Both the position numbers and the translations under genes were made by a program. From positions 47,959,153 to 48,023,152 of the forward strand of contig OZ005657.1 of NCBI GenBank assembly GCA_963930645.1: a DNA stretch of 64,000 nt. The letters run 5' to 3'. Position 1 is the first letter of the stretch, and each line of letters opens with the position of its first letter. Shown here one piece after another: positions 11,780 through 24,469 of the stretch. This DNA comes from Salticus scenicus (taxonomy: Eukaryota > Arthropoda > Arachnida > Araneae > Salticidae). The notes beneath the pieces were generated by a model. That model was not told the DNA's origin, did no database searches, and was given only the letters and a program-made list of their open reading frames with translations.

Positions 11780-13955
11780 TTCCCGTCAAACGCAAGTAAT
11801 TTTAATGCGTTTAAGAATTTCATGCAAAACAGACTTTTCTGAATAGCGTTATAGTAAATATAGTGTGAAATTAATCGATGAAAGTGTTGCCTGTTTCTCA
11901 TAGAAGCTTGTATAGTATATGCATGTAGCCTTTTATTAAAAGCATTTCATTGCAATTATCTCATTGCAATTCATAAGCAATTCTGATGATGCACATCCTT
12001 TGTCTAACGAAATATAGCAAACAAATCTGATGAAAATGGGTATACTACCGAATTAACTCTTAAAACTGTGAAATATCAAAATAAAAAATATATATCATGG
12101 GACTATAAGGTGGTGGTTCTAAATTATTGGCATAATGAGAATTCACGAAATTTGTGTAGCAGTTTTAAAAGTGTTCAAGCAAAGTATATATATGTATGTA
12201 CATGAATTGCATCATTGAGAAAAATAAACAGAAAATATAACTAATAGAGAAAATAGGAAAGAAATAATAAAAAAAAAAAAAAAAATTCTTGGGCGGGGGG
12301 AGGATAAAATTGCATCTTCTAATGAAGCATTTTCAGTATCAAAGGTATGCTCACACAAATAGTTTTTTTTTACATTTTTTAAAATTTATTTTTTTGCATT
12401 CTTGATAATCCACAGACCCGTTTTACTCTCCCTTCTAATCTAGGATTATAATTTAAACCCATTAAGAGCTTAAAAATTTCAATTCCTTATAGTTTTCCAT
12501 TGAAATTTGGTTTAAAGTTTAAATAATAATAATAAAAAAAAAAAAAAAAAAAAAAAAAAAGTGCACAGTACAAAAATTGCAATTACAAAAATGCATTTTT
12601 TTTTTTTTTTAAGTTAAACCTATTTAAATTAATTTGGTAAGCAGAGTAAAAAAGTTATTTGGTAAATTTTATATAATCAGTGTAATAAAAGTAAATTATA
12701 ATTTTAAAAAAAGTTGTAAATTTTCAATATTAATGTGTGATCTATACCGAAATTTGAATTTTAAATTTAAGTTTGAAATAATTTCGATTAATTTTAATTT
12801 TCACCTAAATTACCGGTTTTGAAATCGTTATCCATCTGAAACACAAAGCAGCGCATTGATAAGCGATTACCGTTTACCATTATTTCATTTCCAAAGTGTT
12901 ATGTATGCTCTTTTTTATTTATTATGCAATATATAGTTCAATATTTATAGAAATATTTAAATTCAGGTCGATTTAACAGTATATAACTGTAAGAATTGAA
13001 AAGTAAATGGCGAAAATTAGGTTGCCTCATGAGTGCAATCTAGTTGTCTGCCTAATTTCTAAACGGCTTGAAATTTGCTCTTACTGAAAGATGATTTTTT
13101 TTTTAAACCTTATACAATAAACTTGCACAAAATTTATAACACAAATCTTGTTAAATTTTTATCGACATTCGAGAAATATTTTGGGTGTTATCCTTGGCGA
13201 AAGGGTTTTTACATCCATCGTAGCTATATATATGCCTAAGGTAATAGCGTTAAATATTAGTCCTACTGCGCTCTAACAATTGAATAACAAATAAATTATA
13301 GTCAATGCATCCATATTATTGCCTATATTTTTTTAAACGGTGATATGTTATCCAGAACATTATATATCCCTATTCATTTATTTATGTTTTTTTTTTTTTC
13401 TCAGTTGCTCATTTAGCAAATTAATTTCTTTTAGAAAACGACCTATTTTGAATAAAAAGTGATTGTTTTTATATTTTATAAGGTGTTGCATAAAAACAAA
13501 ATTAATATTCCTATGCAGTACATACCAAAGTATACGGCAGGGATATCTTTATGAGAAATAACAATTTATTTTTAAATGAAAGAGAAAGATGTTTAAAAAT
13601 GGTCAAATCATGATAATTATTACAGCTTTAATAGTTAGCGCATTTCGAAAGACACATAACACTGTATATTATAAGTATTCTCCGTTGTTCAAACATCGCA
13701 TCTTTCATTTAAATTTTTTTTTTTTTTTATTTCTTGACATTTTATACGGTATGTAATCGTATTAACTTCATTAAATTAAGTGCATAAAATAAGAATAATA
13801 ATTATGAAGTTACTATTAAAACAATTTAAATTATTGTATATCATCTTTTAGACAATAAATAAACAATAAAAATGAAATAGTTTTATATTTTTTAATATTT
13901 TTAAAGTGCATCATTTTAGTTATCATTAGTTTTACAGTACATCATTAAATAGATA
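11780..13955. other. non-coding stretch, simple repeats only
   Basis: Contains A-runs at about 12270-12284 and 12536-12560 and a T-run near 12598-12611. From about 13300 scattered phrases resemble the tandem monomers that follow, suggesting a degenerate array edge. No gene seen. Confidence 0.4.
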
Positions 13956-13959
13956 TTTT

Positions 13960-16900
13960 CTCTTTATAATGGTGTTATGTTATCTTTAGGAAAAAAAAAA
14001 TTAATACTGATGTGATATACTTTGATTTATATAACAATGAAAAAGTTTTGTAATTCTTTCAATATTTTTTAAACGCTCTATGCATTATATAGAAACATTG
14101 CATACCTCCAAAATTATACTTCCACAGAACTAGGCTAAGAATGTTTGATGTATAATAACTAACGCACAAGTTTTCTTAATGATAAAAAAAAAGTTTCGAA
14201 AGATGATACAATGCTGTCTTCCAAATGTTTTTCAGATGCTGATACAGCACAACATTAAATTTAAAGAGATTATATATTTTCGTTCATACGGTGTTATATC
14301 ATCTTTCGGAGAAACGCATTATTTTAATATAGATGTGGCATGTTCTGATTTATGTTACAAAGATCAATAAAAATGAAATAGTTTTGTAATATTTTTCAAT
14401 ATTTTTAAATGTCTTACACATTATATAGAAACATTTTATTCATTCTAATTCATACTATCATAGTACAATGTTCAAAATATTTAATATAATAAAATAACTC
14501 ATGCACACGTTTTTAAATGAAAAAAGCGTTTTAAACGACGATATAACATTGTCTTCCATTTTTGTTTCAAATACTTATACAGCACAACATTAAATTTAAA
14601 GAGATTACATTTTCTATTTGATACAGTGTTATATCATCTTTAGGAAAAAAGCAATATATTAATACTGATGTAATATGTTCTCATTTATGTTCCAAATTTC
14701 TGTAACAATGAAATAGTTTTATAACTTTTTTAACATGTTTTAAATGCTTTACACATTATATGCAAACATTGTATACATGATAATTTGTAGTGCCATAGTA
14801 CTATACTAAGACTGTTTGGTAATATAATAAGTAATGCACAATTTTTTAAAAAGAAAGCTGCGTTTCAAAAGATGATATACTGCTGTCTTTCAAACTTTTT
14901 CTCAGTTGCTGATACAGAAAAATATTAAATTTAAAGAGATATTTTCTCTTTCATACGGAGTTATATCATCTTAAATTTAAACGCATTATTTTAATACTTA
15001 TATCTTCTGTTTCATGTTATAAGGATCAATAATAATGAAGTTAGTTTTAAATTTTTAAATTTGCTTTAATATGAATTACACAATATATATGTAAGCACTG
15101 CATACTCTATTTATTTACAATATCAATGCAGTGCAGTTCTAAGAATTTTCAGGATTGTTATTACTGAATAAGGTTCTTAAAATAAAAACACTATTTTAAA
15201 GATGATGCAATGCTGACTTCCAAAATTTTCAGTTGCTGATGCAGCACAACTTTAAAGAGATTATATTTTCTCTGATACTGAGTTTATATCATCTTTAGGA
15301 TAAAAGCATTTTAATACTCATGTAATATGTTTTGATTTATGTTATAATGACCAATAATAATGAATTTATTTTTAAATTTTTAAAAATTATTTTTAAATGA
15401 ATTGTACAATATGTAAGTAAGTATTGCATACTCCACTTACTTATTCTATCGAGCAGTACTGTTCTAGGAATTTTCTATATTGTAATTAATGCAGAGGATT
15501 CTTAAAATAAAAACTTGATTTTAAAGATGATACAATGCTGTCTTCAAAACATTTTTCAGTTGCTGATATACCATAACATTAAATTTAAAGAGATTTATAT
15601 TTTCTCTTTCTTACGGTGTTAGATAATTTTTAGGAAAAACATATCTTTTTTAATACTGATAAAATATGTTGTGATTTATATTAAAATGATCTAAAACTAT
15701 GAAATAGTTTTATAATTTTTGTGAATCTATTTTACATGCTTTATGCATTATATAAAGACTTATTAAGTACATCCAAATTTGTAATATCATAGTACTATCC
15801 TAAGAATATTAGAAATGTAATAACTAAAGCACAAGTTTTTTAAAGAAAAAGAGCATTTAAAAGGTGATATAATGCTGTCTTTCAAATTTTTTCTCAGTTG
15901 CTTATGCAGCACAACATTAACTTTAAAGAGATAACATTTTCTCTTTCATACGGTGTTATATCATCTTAAATTTAAACGCATTGTTTTAATGATGTAATAT
16001 GCTCTGATTTATGTTAAAAAGATCTATATCAACAAATAAGTTTTATAATTTTTTCAATAAATTTTAATACTTTATACATTATAAGAAAACATTGTATACA
16101 TTCTAATTTAGTCTATCGTAGAATTATACTGAGAGTGTTTAATATATAATAACTAATACACAAGTGTTTTAAATGAAAAAAGCGTTTCAAAAGATGATAT
16201 AATGCTGTCTTCCAAATTATTTTCTGTTGCTGATACAGCACAACATTAAATTTAGAGATTGTTTTTTCTCTTTCATACGGTGTTATATCATCTTAAAGTT
16301 AAACGCATTGTTTTAATGCTGAGGTAATATGTTCTGATTTGTGTTACAAATATTTATAACAATTAAATAGTTTTACAATTTTTTAAATACTCTTTAAATG
16401 CCTTACACATTATATAGAAATATTATATAAATTCTTATTTATAGCATCATAGTATTATGCTAAGTATGTTTGGTACATAATAACTAATGAACAAGTTTTT
16501 AAATCAAAATTGCGTTTCAAAACATGATATAATGCGGTCTTCTAAATTTTCTTCTGTTGCTGATACAGCACTACATTAAATTTAAAGAGATAGTATTTTC
16601 TCATTCATAGGGTGTTATATCATCTTAAATTTAAACGCATTGTTTTAGTGCTGATATAAAGTCTTTTGGTTTATGTTATACGGATTAATAAAATGGAATT
16701 TAAGTTTAAATTTTAGAAAATTATTTTTTAAATAAATTTTACAATATATATACAAGTATTGCATACTCTACTTATTTACAATATCATGCAGTGCTGTATT
16801 GAGAATTCTTAATATTTTACTTAATGCACAGTATTCTTAAAATAAAAACATGATTTTAAAGATGATACAATGCTGTCTTCCAAATTTTTTTTCTCTTGCT

Positions 16901-19900
16901 GATACAGCACAACATTAAATTTAGAGATTGGTTTTTCTCATTCATACGGTGTTATGTCATCTTAAAGCTAAGCTCATTATTTTAATGCAGATATACTATG
17001 TTCTGATTTATGTTCAAAAGATCTTTAACAAAGAAATATTTTTATAATCTTCCTATATTTTATAAATGCCTTACACATTATGAAGAATCATTGTATACGA
17101 CCTAATTTGTATTGTCATAGTACTATGCTAAGAATCTTTGAAGTATAAGAATTAATGAACAAGCTTTTTAAATTAAAACAGTGTTTCCAAAGATGATATA
17201 ATGCTGTCTTCCATTTTTTTTTTTGTTGCTGATACAGCAGAACAGTAAATTTAAAGAGGTTATATTTTCTCTCTCTTACGGTGTTATATCATCTTAAATT
17301 TAAACGCATTCTTTTAATACAGATATGATGTCTTCTGCTTTATGTTACACGAATCAATATAAAGGAATTTAAATTTAAATTTTTAAAAGTTATTTTTAAA
17401 ATGAATTATACAATATGTATCCAAGTATTGAATATTCTACATATTTACAATCATGAAGTGTTGTAGTGAGAATTTCAATATTTTACTTAATGCACAGTAT
17501 TCTTAAAATAAAAACATGATTTTAAAGATGATATAATGCTGTCTTCCAAATTTTTTTCCTCTTGCTGATACAGCACAACATTAAATTTAAAGATTGTTTT
17601 TTCTCTTTCATACGGTGTTATATCATCTTATATTTAAACGCATTCTTTTTTTTCTGCTATAATATTTTCTGCTTTATGTGACAATGATCAATAATAATGC
17701 ATTTATTTATGTTACAAAAATTTATAACAATATAGTTTTATAATACAATCAATATTTTTTCAAAACCTTACTCATTATATAAAACTTTGTATACATCCTA
17801 ATTTATACTATCTTAGTATTATACTCAGAATGTTTAATATATAATAATTAATGCAAAAATTTTTAAAATGAAAAGAGCGTTTTAAAAGGTGATATAATGC
17901 TGTCTTCCAAATTTCTTCTCAGTTGCTGATACAGCACAACATTAAATTTAGAGATTGTATTTTCTCTTTCATACGGTGTTATATCATCTTATATTTAAAC
18001 GCATTTTTTATTTCTACTATAATATTTTCTGCTTTATGTGACAATAATAATACAATTGCATTTATTTATGTTACAAAGATTTATAACAATATAGTTTTAT
18101 AATATAATCAATATTTTTTCAAAACCTTACTCATAATATAAAACTTTGTATACGTCCTATTTTATACTATCTTAGTATTATACTGAAAGTTTTTAATATA
18201 TAATAATTGATGCAAAAGTTTTTAAAGTGAAAACAGCGTTTTAAAAGATGATATAATGCTGTCTTCCAAATTTCTTCTCAGTTGCTGATACAGCACAACA
18301 TTAAATTTAGAGATTGTATTTTCTCTTTCATACGGTATTATATCATCTTATATTTAAACGCATTCTTTTATTTCTGCTATAATATTTTCTGCTTTATGTG
18401 ACAATGATCAATAATAATGCATTTATTTATGTTACAAAGATTTATAACAATATAGTTTTATAATACAATCAATATTTTTTCAAAACCTTACTCATTATAT
18501 AAAACTTTGTATACATCCTAATTTATACTATCTTAGTATTATACTGAGAATTTTTAATATATAATAATTGATGCAAAAGTTGTGAAAGTGAAAACAGCGT
18601 TTTAAAAGATGATATAATGCTGCCTTCCAAAGTTCTTCTCAGTTGCTGATACAGAACAACATTAAATTTAGAGATTGTATTTTCTCTTTCATACGGTGTT
18701 ATATCATCGTATATTTAAACGCATTCTTTTATTTCTGCTATAATATTTTCTGCTTTATGTGACAATGATCAATAATAATGCATGTATTTATTTTTTAAAG
18801 ATTTATAACAATAAATTAGTTTTATAATATAATCAATATTTTTTCAAAACTTTACTCATTGTATTAAACTTTGTATACATCCTATTTTATACTATCTTAG
18901 TTTTATACTCAGAATGTTTAATATATAATAATTAATGCAAAAGTTTTTAAAATGAAAACAGCGTTTTTAAAGATGATATAATGCTGTCTTCGAAATTTTT
19001 TCTAGGTTGCTGATACAGCACAACATTAAATTTAGATATTGTTTTTTTCTTTCATACGGTGTTATATCATATTATATTTAAACGCATTCTTTTATTTCTG
19101 CTACATTTTCTACTTTATGTGACAATGATTAATAATAATGCATTTATTTATGTTACAAAGATTTATAACAATATAGTTTTATAATACAATCAATATTTTT
19201 TCAAAACCTTACTCATTATATAAAACTTTGTATACATCCTAATTTATACTATCTTAGTATTATACTCAGAATGTTTAATATATAATAATTAATGCAAAAA
19301 TTTTTAAAAATAAAAGAGCGTTATAAAAGGTGATATAATGCTGTCTTCCAAATTTCTTCTCAGTTGGTGATACAGCACAACATTAAATTTAGAGATTGTA
19401 TTTTCTCTTTCATACGGTGTTATATCATCTTATATTTAAACACATTCTCTTATTTCTGCTATAATATTTTCTGCTTTATGTGACAATGATCAATAATAAT
19501 GCGTTTATTTATGTTACAAAGATTTATAACAATATAGTTTTATAATATAATCAATATTTTTTCAAAACCTTACTCATTATATAAAACTTTGTATACATCC
19601 TATTTTATACTATCTTAGTATTATACTCAGAATATTTAATATATAATAATTATATTATGAATTAAAAATGAAAACAGCGTTTTAAAAGGTGATATAATGC
19701 TGTCTTCCAAATTTCTTCTCAGTTGCTGATTCAGCAGAATATTAATTTTAGAGATTGTATTTTCTCTTTCATACGGTGTTATATCATCTTATATTAAACG
19801 CATTCTTTTATTTCAGCTATAATTATTTCTGCTTTATGTGACCATGATCAATAATAATGCATTTATTTATGTTACAAAGATTTATAACAATATAGTTTTA

Positions 19901-20970
19901 TAATACAATCAATATTTTTTCAAAACCTTACTCATTATATAAAACTTTGTATACATCCTATTTTGTAGTATCTTAGTATTATACTGAGAATGCTTAATAT
20001 ATAATAATTAATGCAAAAGTTTTTAATGTGAAAACAGCGTTTTAAAAGATGGTATAATGCTGTCTTCCAAATTTATTCTCAGTTGCTGATGCAGCACAAT
20101 ATTAAATTTAGAGATTGTATTTTCTCTTTCATACGGTGTTATATCATCTTATATTTAAACGCATTCTTTTATTTCTGCTGTAATATTTTCTGCTTTATGT
20201 GACAATGATCAATAATAATTCATTGATTTTTAAGTTTTTTAAAAACTATTTTTGAAATTAATTACCCAATATGTATGTAAGTATTGCATACACAAATTAT
20301 TTACAGTATCGTACAGTGCTGTTCTAAGAATTTTGAATAATGTAATTAATGCTCAGGATTCTTAAAATGACGCATGGTTTCAAAGATGATATAATGCTTT
20401 TTTCTAATTTTTTTTTTCTCAGTTGCTGATACAGCACACTTAAATTTAAAGAAATCATAATTTTTCTTATTTCGGTATTATATAATCTTTGGGAAAAACG
20501 CATTATTTTGATGTTGTGATTTATGTTATAAGGATCTATAACAATGAAATTGTTTTATAATTGTTTAAATATATTTTAAATGTTTTATACAATTTATAGA
20601 AACATTGTATGCATCCTTATTTATAGTGTCATAGGACTGTGGTAAGCATGTTTGATATATAATAACTAATGCACAAGTTTTTTAAATGAAAACAGCATTT
20701 TAAAAGATGATATAATGTTGTCTTACAATTTTTTTATCGGGTGCTGATACATCACAATATTATAATTTTAAGAGATTATATTTTCTCTTTTATACAGAAT
20801 TTTATCATCTTTAGAAGAAACGTATTATTTTAATATTGATGTAATACATTCTGTATATATATATTTTTTTCAATATTTTTTAAATGCTTTACACATTATA
20901 TGTTAAGTGGTTATATATTTTCTTTCATACGGTGTTATATCGTATTTAGAAAAAACGCAGGATTAAAATA
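13960..20970 (+). repeat. satellite-like tandem array, about 20 monomers of 325-365 bp
   Basis: The phrase AAGATGATATAATGCTGTCTT, with variants, recurs near 14200, 14535, 14870, 15198, 15524, 15862, 16191, 16521, 16859, 17191, 17520, 17886, 18244, 18608, 18970, 19328, 19688, 20047, 20382 and 20704. About 115 nt after each comes CATACGGTGTTATATCATCT, the inverse of the first phrase, so every monomer carries an inverted pair around a GCTGATACAGCACAACATTA core. Spacing is about 326-337 bp up to 17.5 kb and about 354-367 bp from 17.5 to 20.1 kb. The latter monomers are much more alike, so they are a recently homogenised subfamily. No coding potential is visible. Confidence 0.93.
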
Positions 20971-21118
20971 TTACTTTTAATACGATACAAATTATTATTC
21001 TTACATTAGAATTGCTGCATAAATCTTTTAAAATATTGACATGGTTCTAAAAATTAATAGGTTATTTTTTATTTAATATCATTTTTCTCAGTTTCTTTTG
21101 GAATGTTTTTTTTTCTTT

Positions 21119-21378
21119 TTAACCCGTTAGTAGCCGCTAGCTGGTCGATTCGACGCCTATTCCTTCAGTGTTGCCAGACTCTTTTATTCAATAGTCACCA
21201 AAAATTTTTAGAAGTGGCATTTGATATAAATAATCGACGATTATTCGAGTCGATTCGCCTTTTATGTACACATATAAAATGCCACTTCTAAAAATTTTTG
21301 GTGGCTATTGAATAAAAAAATCTGGCAACACTGAACGGATGGGCGGCGAATCGACCAACTAGCGACTACTAACGGGTT
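21119..21378. mobile_element. palindromic element, piggyBac-like ends (TTAA/TTTA, CCCGTTAG)
   Basis: The ends are AACCCGTTAGTAGCCGCTAG and its near-perfect inverse. If the target is TTAA on the left (TTTA on the right, one change), the ends start CCC as in piggyBac-type elements. The inner palindrome has CAGTGTTGCCAGA..TCTGGCAACACTG at about 21166 and 21333, the terminal sequence of the hAT-like element at 53220. It may be a nested or chimeric MITE. Confidence 0.7.
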
Positions 21379-21459
21379 TAGAGAGATTATTCTTTCTTCA
21401 CTACACACACACATCATATTTATTAAAAATTGCGAAATGCCGTAAATTACTATCATAGT

Positions 21460-22555
21460 TAAACTTTCTGTAATTAATTTAAATTGCTACATATTTTTAT
21501 ATGGTTTCTATTGATAAAGAAACGCTTTTAAAATTTTAGATTTTCCTTTTAAATTCAAATATTTATTTAAGGAAACCTTGTTTTAATTAATTCTGATATA
21601 GTTTAAGTAAATGCATTATTTTTCTATATAAATACTTATACTTTATAACAAAGAACCATAATTTTTTAAATATTGCAGAATATTCTTAAATAGGTGAAAA
21701 AAATTAAACTGATCAATGCTTCCTAAATATTTCAGTTTTTTTAGGTTAGAACGTGTTTTTCAGTATTTGGAATAACTTCGTTTTTACTTTTTATTATTAT
21801 TATTATTTTTATTTTTTAATTTTTATAAACACATTTTTTAACTTAATTTTTTTTGTCTCTCTTTTACATGAAATGATACCACTTTTACTTCTCTGAGTGT
21901 AACGAAGATTAATACGCAATTTTATTACTTTATGGGCATGCACAGTTACGATGGATATTAATCTCTTTCATCAAGGTAAAGACAAAGTATTTTTCGATTT
22001 TATAAAAATTTCACAGGAGGTGTGTGGGAGAATAAGAACAATAGTATCTTATTTTTGGGAAATAAGTATAAAGCATTTAGATATTCGATGCAGAAATAGG
22101 TAGAAAAGCTCAATGAAATATTCGATTTTTTATTTTTTCCATGTTCCACGAAATTTAATTTTTTGTCATTTTTTACTAGCAGAAGACTTTCGTGGATAAT
22201 CTGATTACAATTCATGGATCAAACAAAAAGTATATCGTGCTTGTACAGTTAAATTCACCAAATTAGATTTGAAATACAATAAAAAATTCAGAAAGGATAA
22301 TAAAATTATAATAAGAGGGTTAGAAGAAAGGGTTTTTAAAATTTTATCTATAAATTTTCCACAACGATGATTTCACGAAAAGCCGTTTATAATCTAGCAA
22401 AAATGTGTATGTTGAAATTCGGTAAGCGTAATAACGTTTTGCCAAAGTTCGGCTTTGACCTTATTTGCTCGGTTACTATTACACTTCTAAAAATTTTTAC
22501 GCAAAAAACTAAAATTTAAATTGCTTCAAAAAAATGAGATTTCATAATCAAATGA
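21460..22555. other. non-coding stretch
   Basis: AT-rich sequence with T-rich and ATT microsatellite patches near 21790. No exon or element end recognised. Confidence 0.4.
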
Positions 22556-22566
22556 CGTGTCCCCAG

Positions 22567-22720
22567 CAGTGTTGGGAATAAATTATTAAAACGTAATTGA
22601 ATTACAATTAAGTTACAATTATAATTATTTTACTGTCAATCAATTACTCGTTAATCGATTGACAGTAAAATAATTATAATTGTAATTCAATTACTTTTTA
22701 ATCAATTATGCCCAACACTG
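22567..22720. mobile_element. hAT-type MITE with perfect 8-bp TSD
   Basis: A 154-bp palindrome with ends CAGTGTTGGG and CCCAACACTG. GTCCCCAG is duplicated exactly at 22559-22566 and 22721-22728. An 8-bp duplication with CAG-type ends is the hallmark of hAT transposons. There is no internal coding sequence. Confidence 0.92.
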
Positions 22721-22739
22721 GTCCCCAGTATAAAAAACA

Positions 22740-23210
22740 ATGCAGTAGAGGAGCGAACGCTGCAGATTGTTTAAAGCTGCACTGATTTTTACTCTTCACT
22801 TAAAATAAATAAATAAATAAATAAAATTAGCGTATAATACGTACTAACTTAGGATCAACGCTATCGAAAAACAATTTGTGAATATTTTTTCTTAAGGAAC
22901 CGTGACCGCATGCTTTACTCGACTGCATATGTACTCCATCTTCTATTACATTTTGTCTACTACAGTAGAAATCGCATACCCAACCGATACCTTAATCAGA
23001 TAAATAAAATAACTGTTCGTATAGAATAATGTATGATTAACGTAATTGATTGATTTAATTACATTGACTATATAATGTCGTTCAGTTACATTATGGGGTA
23101 TATTTGGAAATTGGCAATGTTGTGAGGAAATATTTTTGCACATTATATGATACCTATGCACTTTTTGATGATATACATGGTTGCACAAAATGAATACATA
23201 TGTTTTGCCT
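22740..23210. other. non-coding stretch
   Basis: Contains an (AAAT)n microsatellite near 22801-22824. Nothing else recognised. Confidence 0.4.
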
Positions 23211-23261
23211 TCTCTGTTCTCAAATGAAAAGCTGAATTTCGGGCATACTTTCTCACATTAG

Positions 23262-23421
23262 CAGAGCTGCCAACATTTTAAACTTTTAAATCAGAATTCA
23301 CACCAATATTTTTAAATGGAATATGTTATATATATTTTCGACGATTAATATTACCGAAAACAGCTGTAAAAAATTTCCGGTTTGAAGTCTCCCTTGAAAA
23401 ACGGGAGACTTGGCACCTATG
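23262..23421. mobile_element. MITE (CAGAGCTGCC family) nested in the foldback left arm, 6-bp TSD
   Basis: It begins CAGAGCTGCCAAC and ends TTGGCACCTATG. CATTAG is duplicated at 23256-23261 and 23422-23427. It is absent from the right arm, so it inserted after the foldback formed. Confidence 0.82.
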
Positions 23422-23460
23422 CATTAGATAAAAAAAGTTTTTACTTTCACATACGCAAAA

Positions 23461-23468
23461 AAAAAAAA

Positions 23469-23511
<43 letters not shown>

Positions 23512-23517
23512 TAATTA
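23461..23517 (+). repeat. (AAAT)n/(AAT)n microsatellite
   Basis: A simple repeat visible directly. A shorter AAT run lies at the mirrored place in the other foldback arm (about 24024-24050). Confidence 0.9.
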
Positions 23518-23655
23518 GACCTGCTAGTCAAGTTTTCAGAAAAATCACATGACTTTTTCCTTTAAAGCAAATACTTTTGTCAAAATTTTTTTCAAAAATT
23601 GACATTTCCATGTTTATAGTGCAAAGTTATGACATATTCCTGGACAGAAAAACAG

Positions 23656-23658
<3 letters not shown>

Positions 23659-23687
<29 letters not shown>
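23659..23687 (+). repeat. poly-A run
   Basis: 29 consecutive A within the left arm of the foldback. Confidence 0.9.
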
Positions 23688-23692
<5 letters not shown>

Positions 23693-24469
23693 TCTAGATA
23701 TACGTATGTAGTATTATTTTGATCTAATGACGTTTTGAAAATTTTGATTTCAACTTTTAAATTTTTTAAAAATATTATATCATGTGTGAAATTCACTAAA
23801 TTTCAGTCTGTTTTATAAAAATAAACGAGTGAAATGCAGACTGAAATTTAATGAATTTCACACATGATAAAATATTAAAAATATTTAAAAAGTTTAATCA
23901 AAATTTTCAAAAGTCATTCAATGAAAATAATACATACGTATACATAATGTAATTTTCCTAACTCTGTTATTCTGTCCAGCAATATGTCAGAACTTCACAC
24001 TACAAATATGGAAAAGTCAATAAAAAAAAAATAATAATAATAATAATAAAAGTATTTGCTTTAAAGGAAAAAGGAGAAAGTCATGCGATTTTCTGGAAAC
24101 TGGACTAATAGGTATAATTTATTTTGTATGTGAAAGTAAAAACTTTTTTTTATCTAATAGCCTGAAATTCAGCTTCCCATTTGAGAAACAGCCTTAAACG
24201 TGTCCTCAAGGAAGTAACATACGTTGAATTTTACGCATCAGGTAAATACAGTTTTAAGTCTTTATAATGTCTGCAAACAGCATAATATTTTCTTATTGTT
24301 AATATTGGATTTTATTAATTAATTATTCAAAGGCATTCCAAATTCCATTAATTATTCAAAGGCAATGCCACATTTTCTTGATTTGTCAAAAATTGCTAAA
24401 AAACATATAGCTTTAGCAAAATAACTCAGTCTAATCCCTTTGAGGGGAGATTTCGTATAAATGTATAAT

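Larger units (their letters stand above)
23213..24190. mobile_element. foldback element, near-perfect inverted repeat of about 0.97 kb
   Basis: The arms meet near 23828. Outer ends are TTCTCAAATGAAAAGCTGAA on the left and the inverse of it near 24168-24188. Paired blocks include CTTTAAAGCAAATACTTTT, TGTGTGAAATTCA and poly-A/AAT microsatellites on both arms. The left arm is longer because it contains the separate insertion at 23262-23421 and longer A-runs. No coding capacity. Confidence 0.9.

Noticed and set aside
21119..21378. Independent hAT insertion inside the 21-kb palindrome
   Set aside because: The inner CAGTGTTGCCAGA ends lack a matching 8-bp duplication and the outer arms pair straight through them, so only a chimeric or ancient nest can be claimed.
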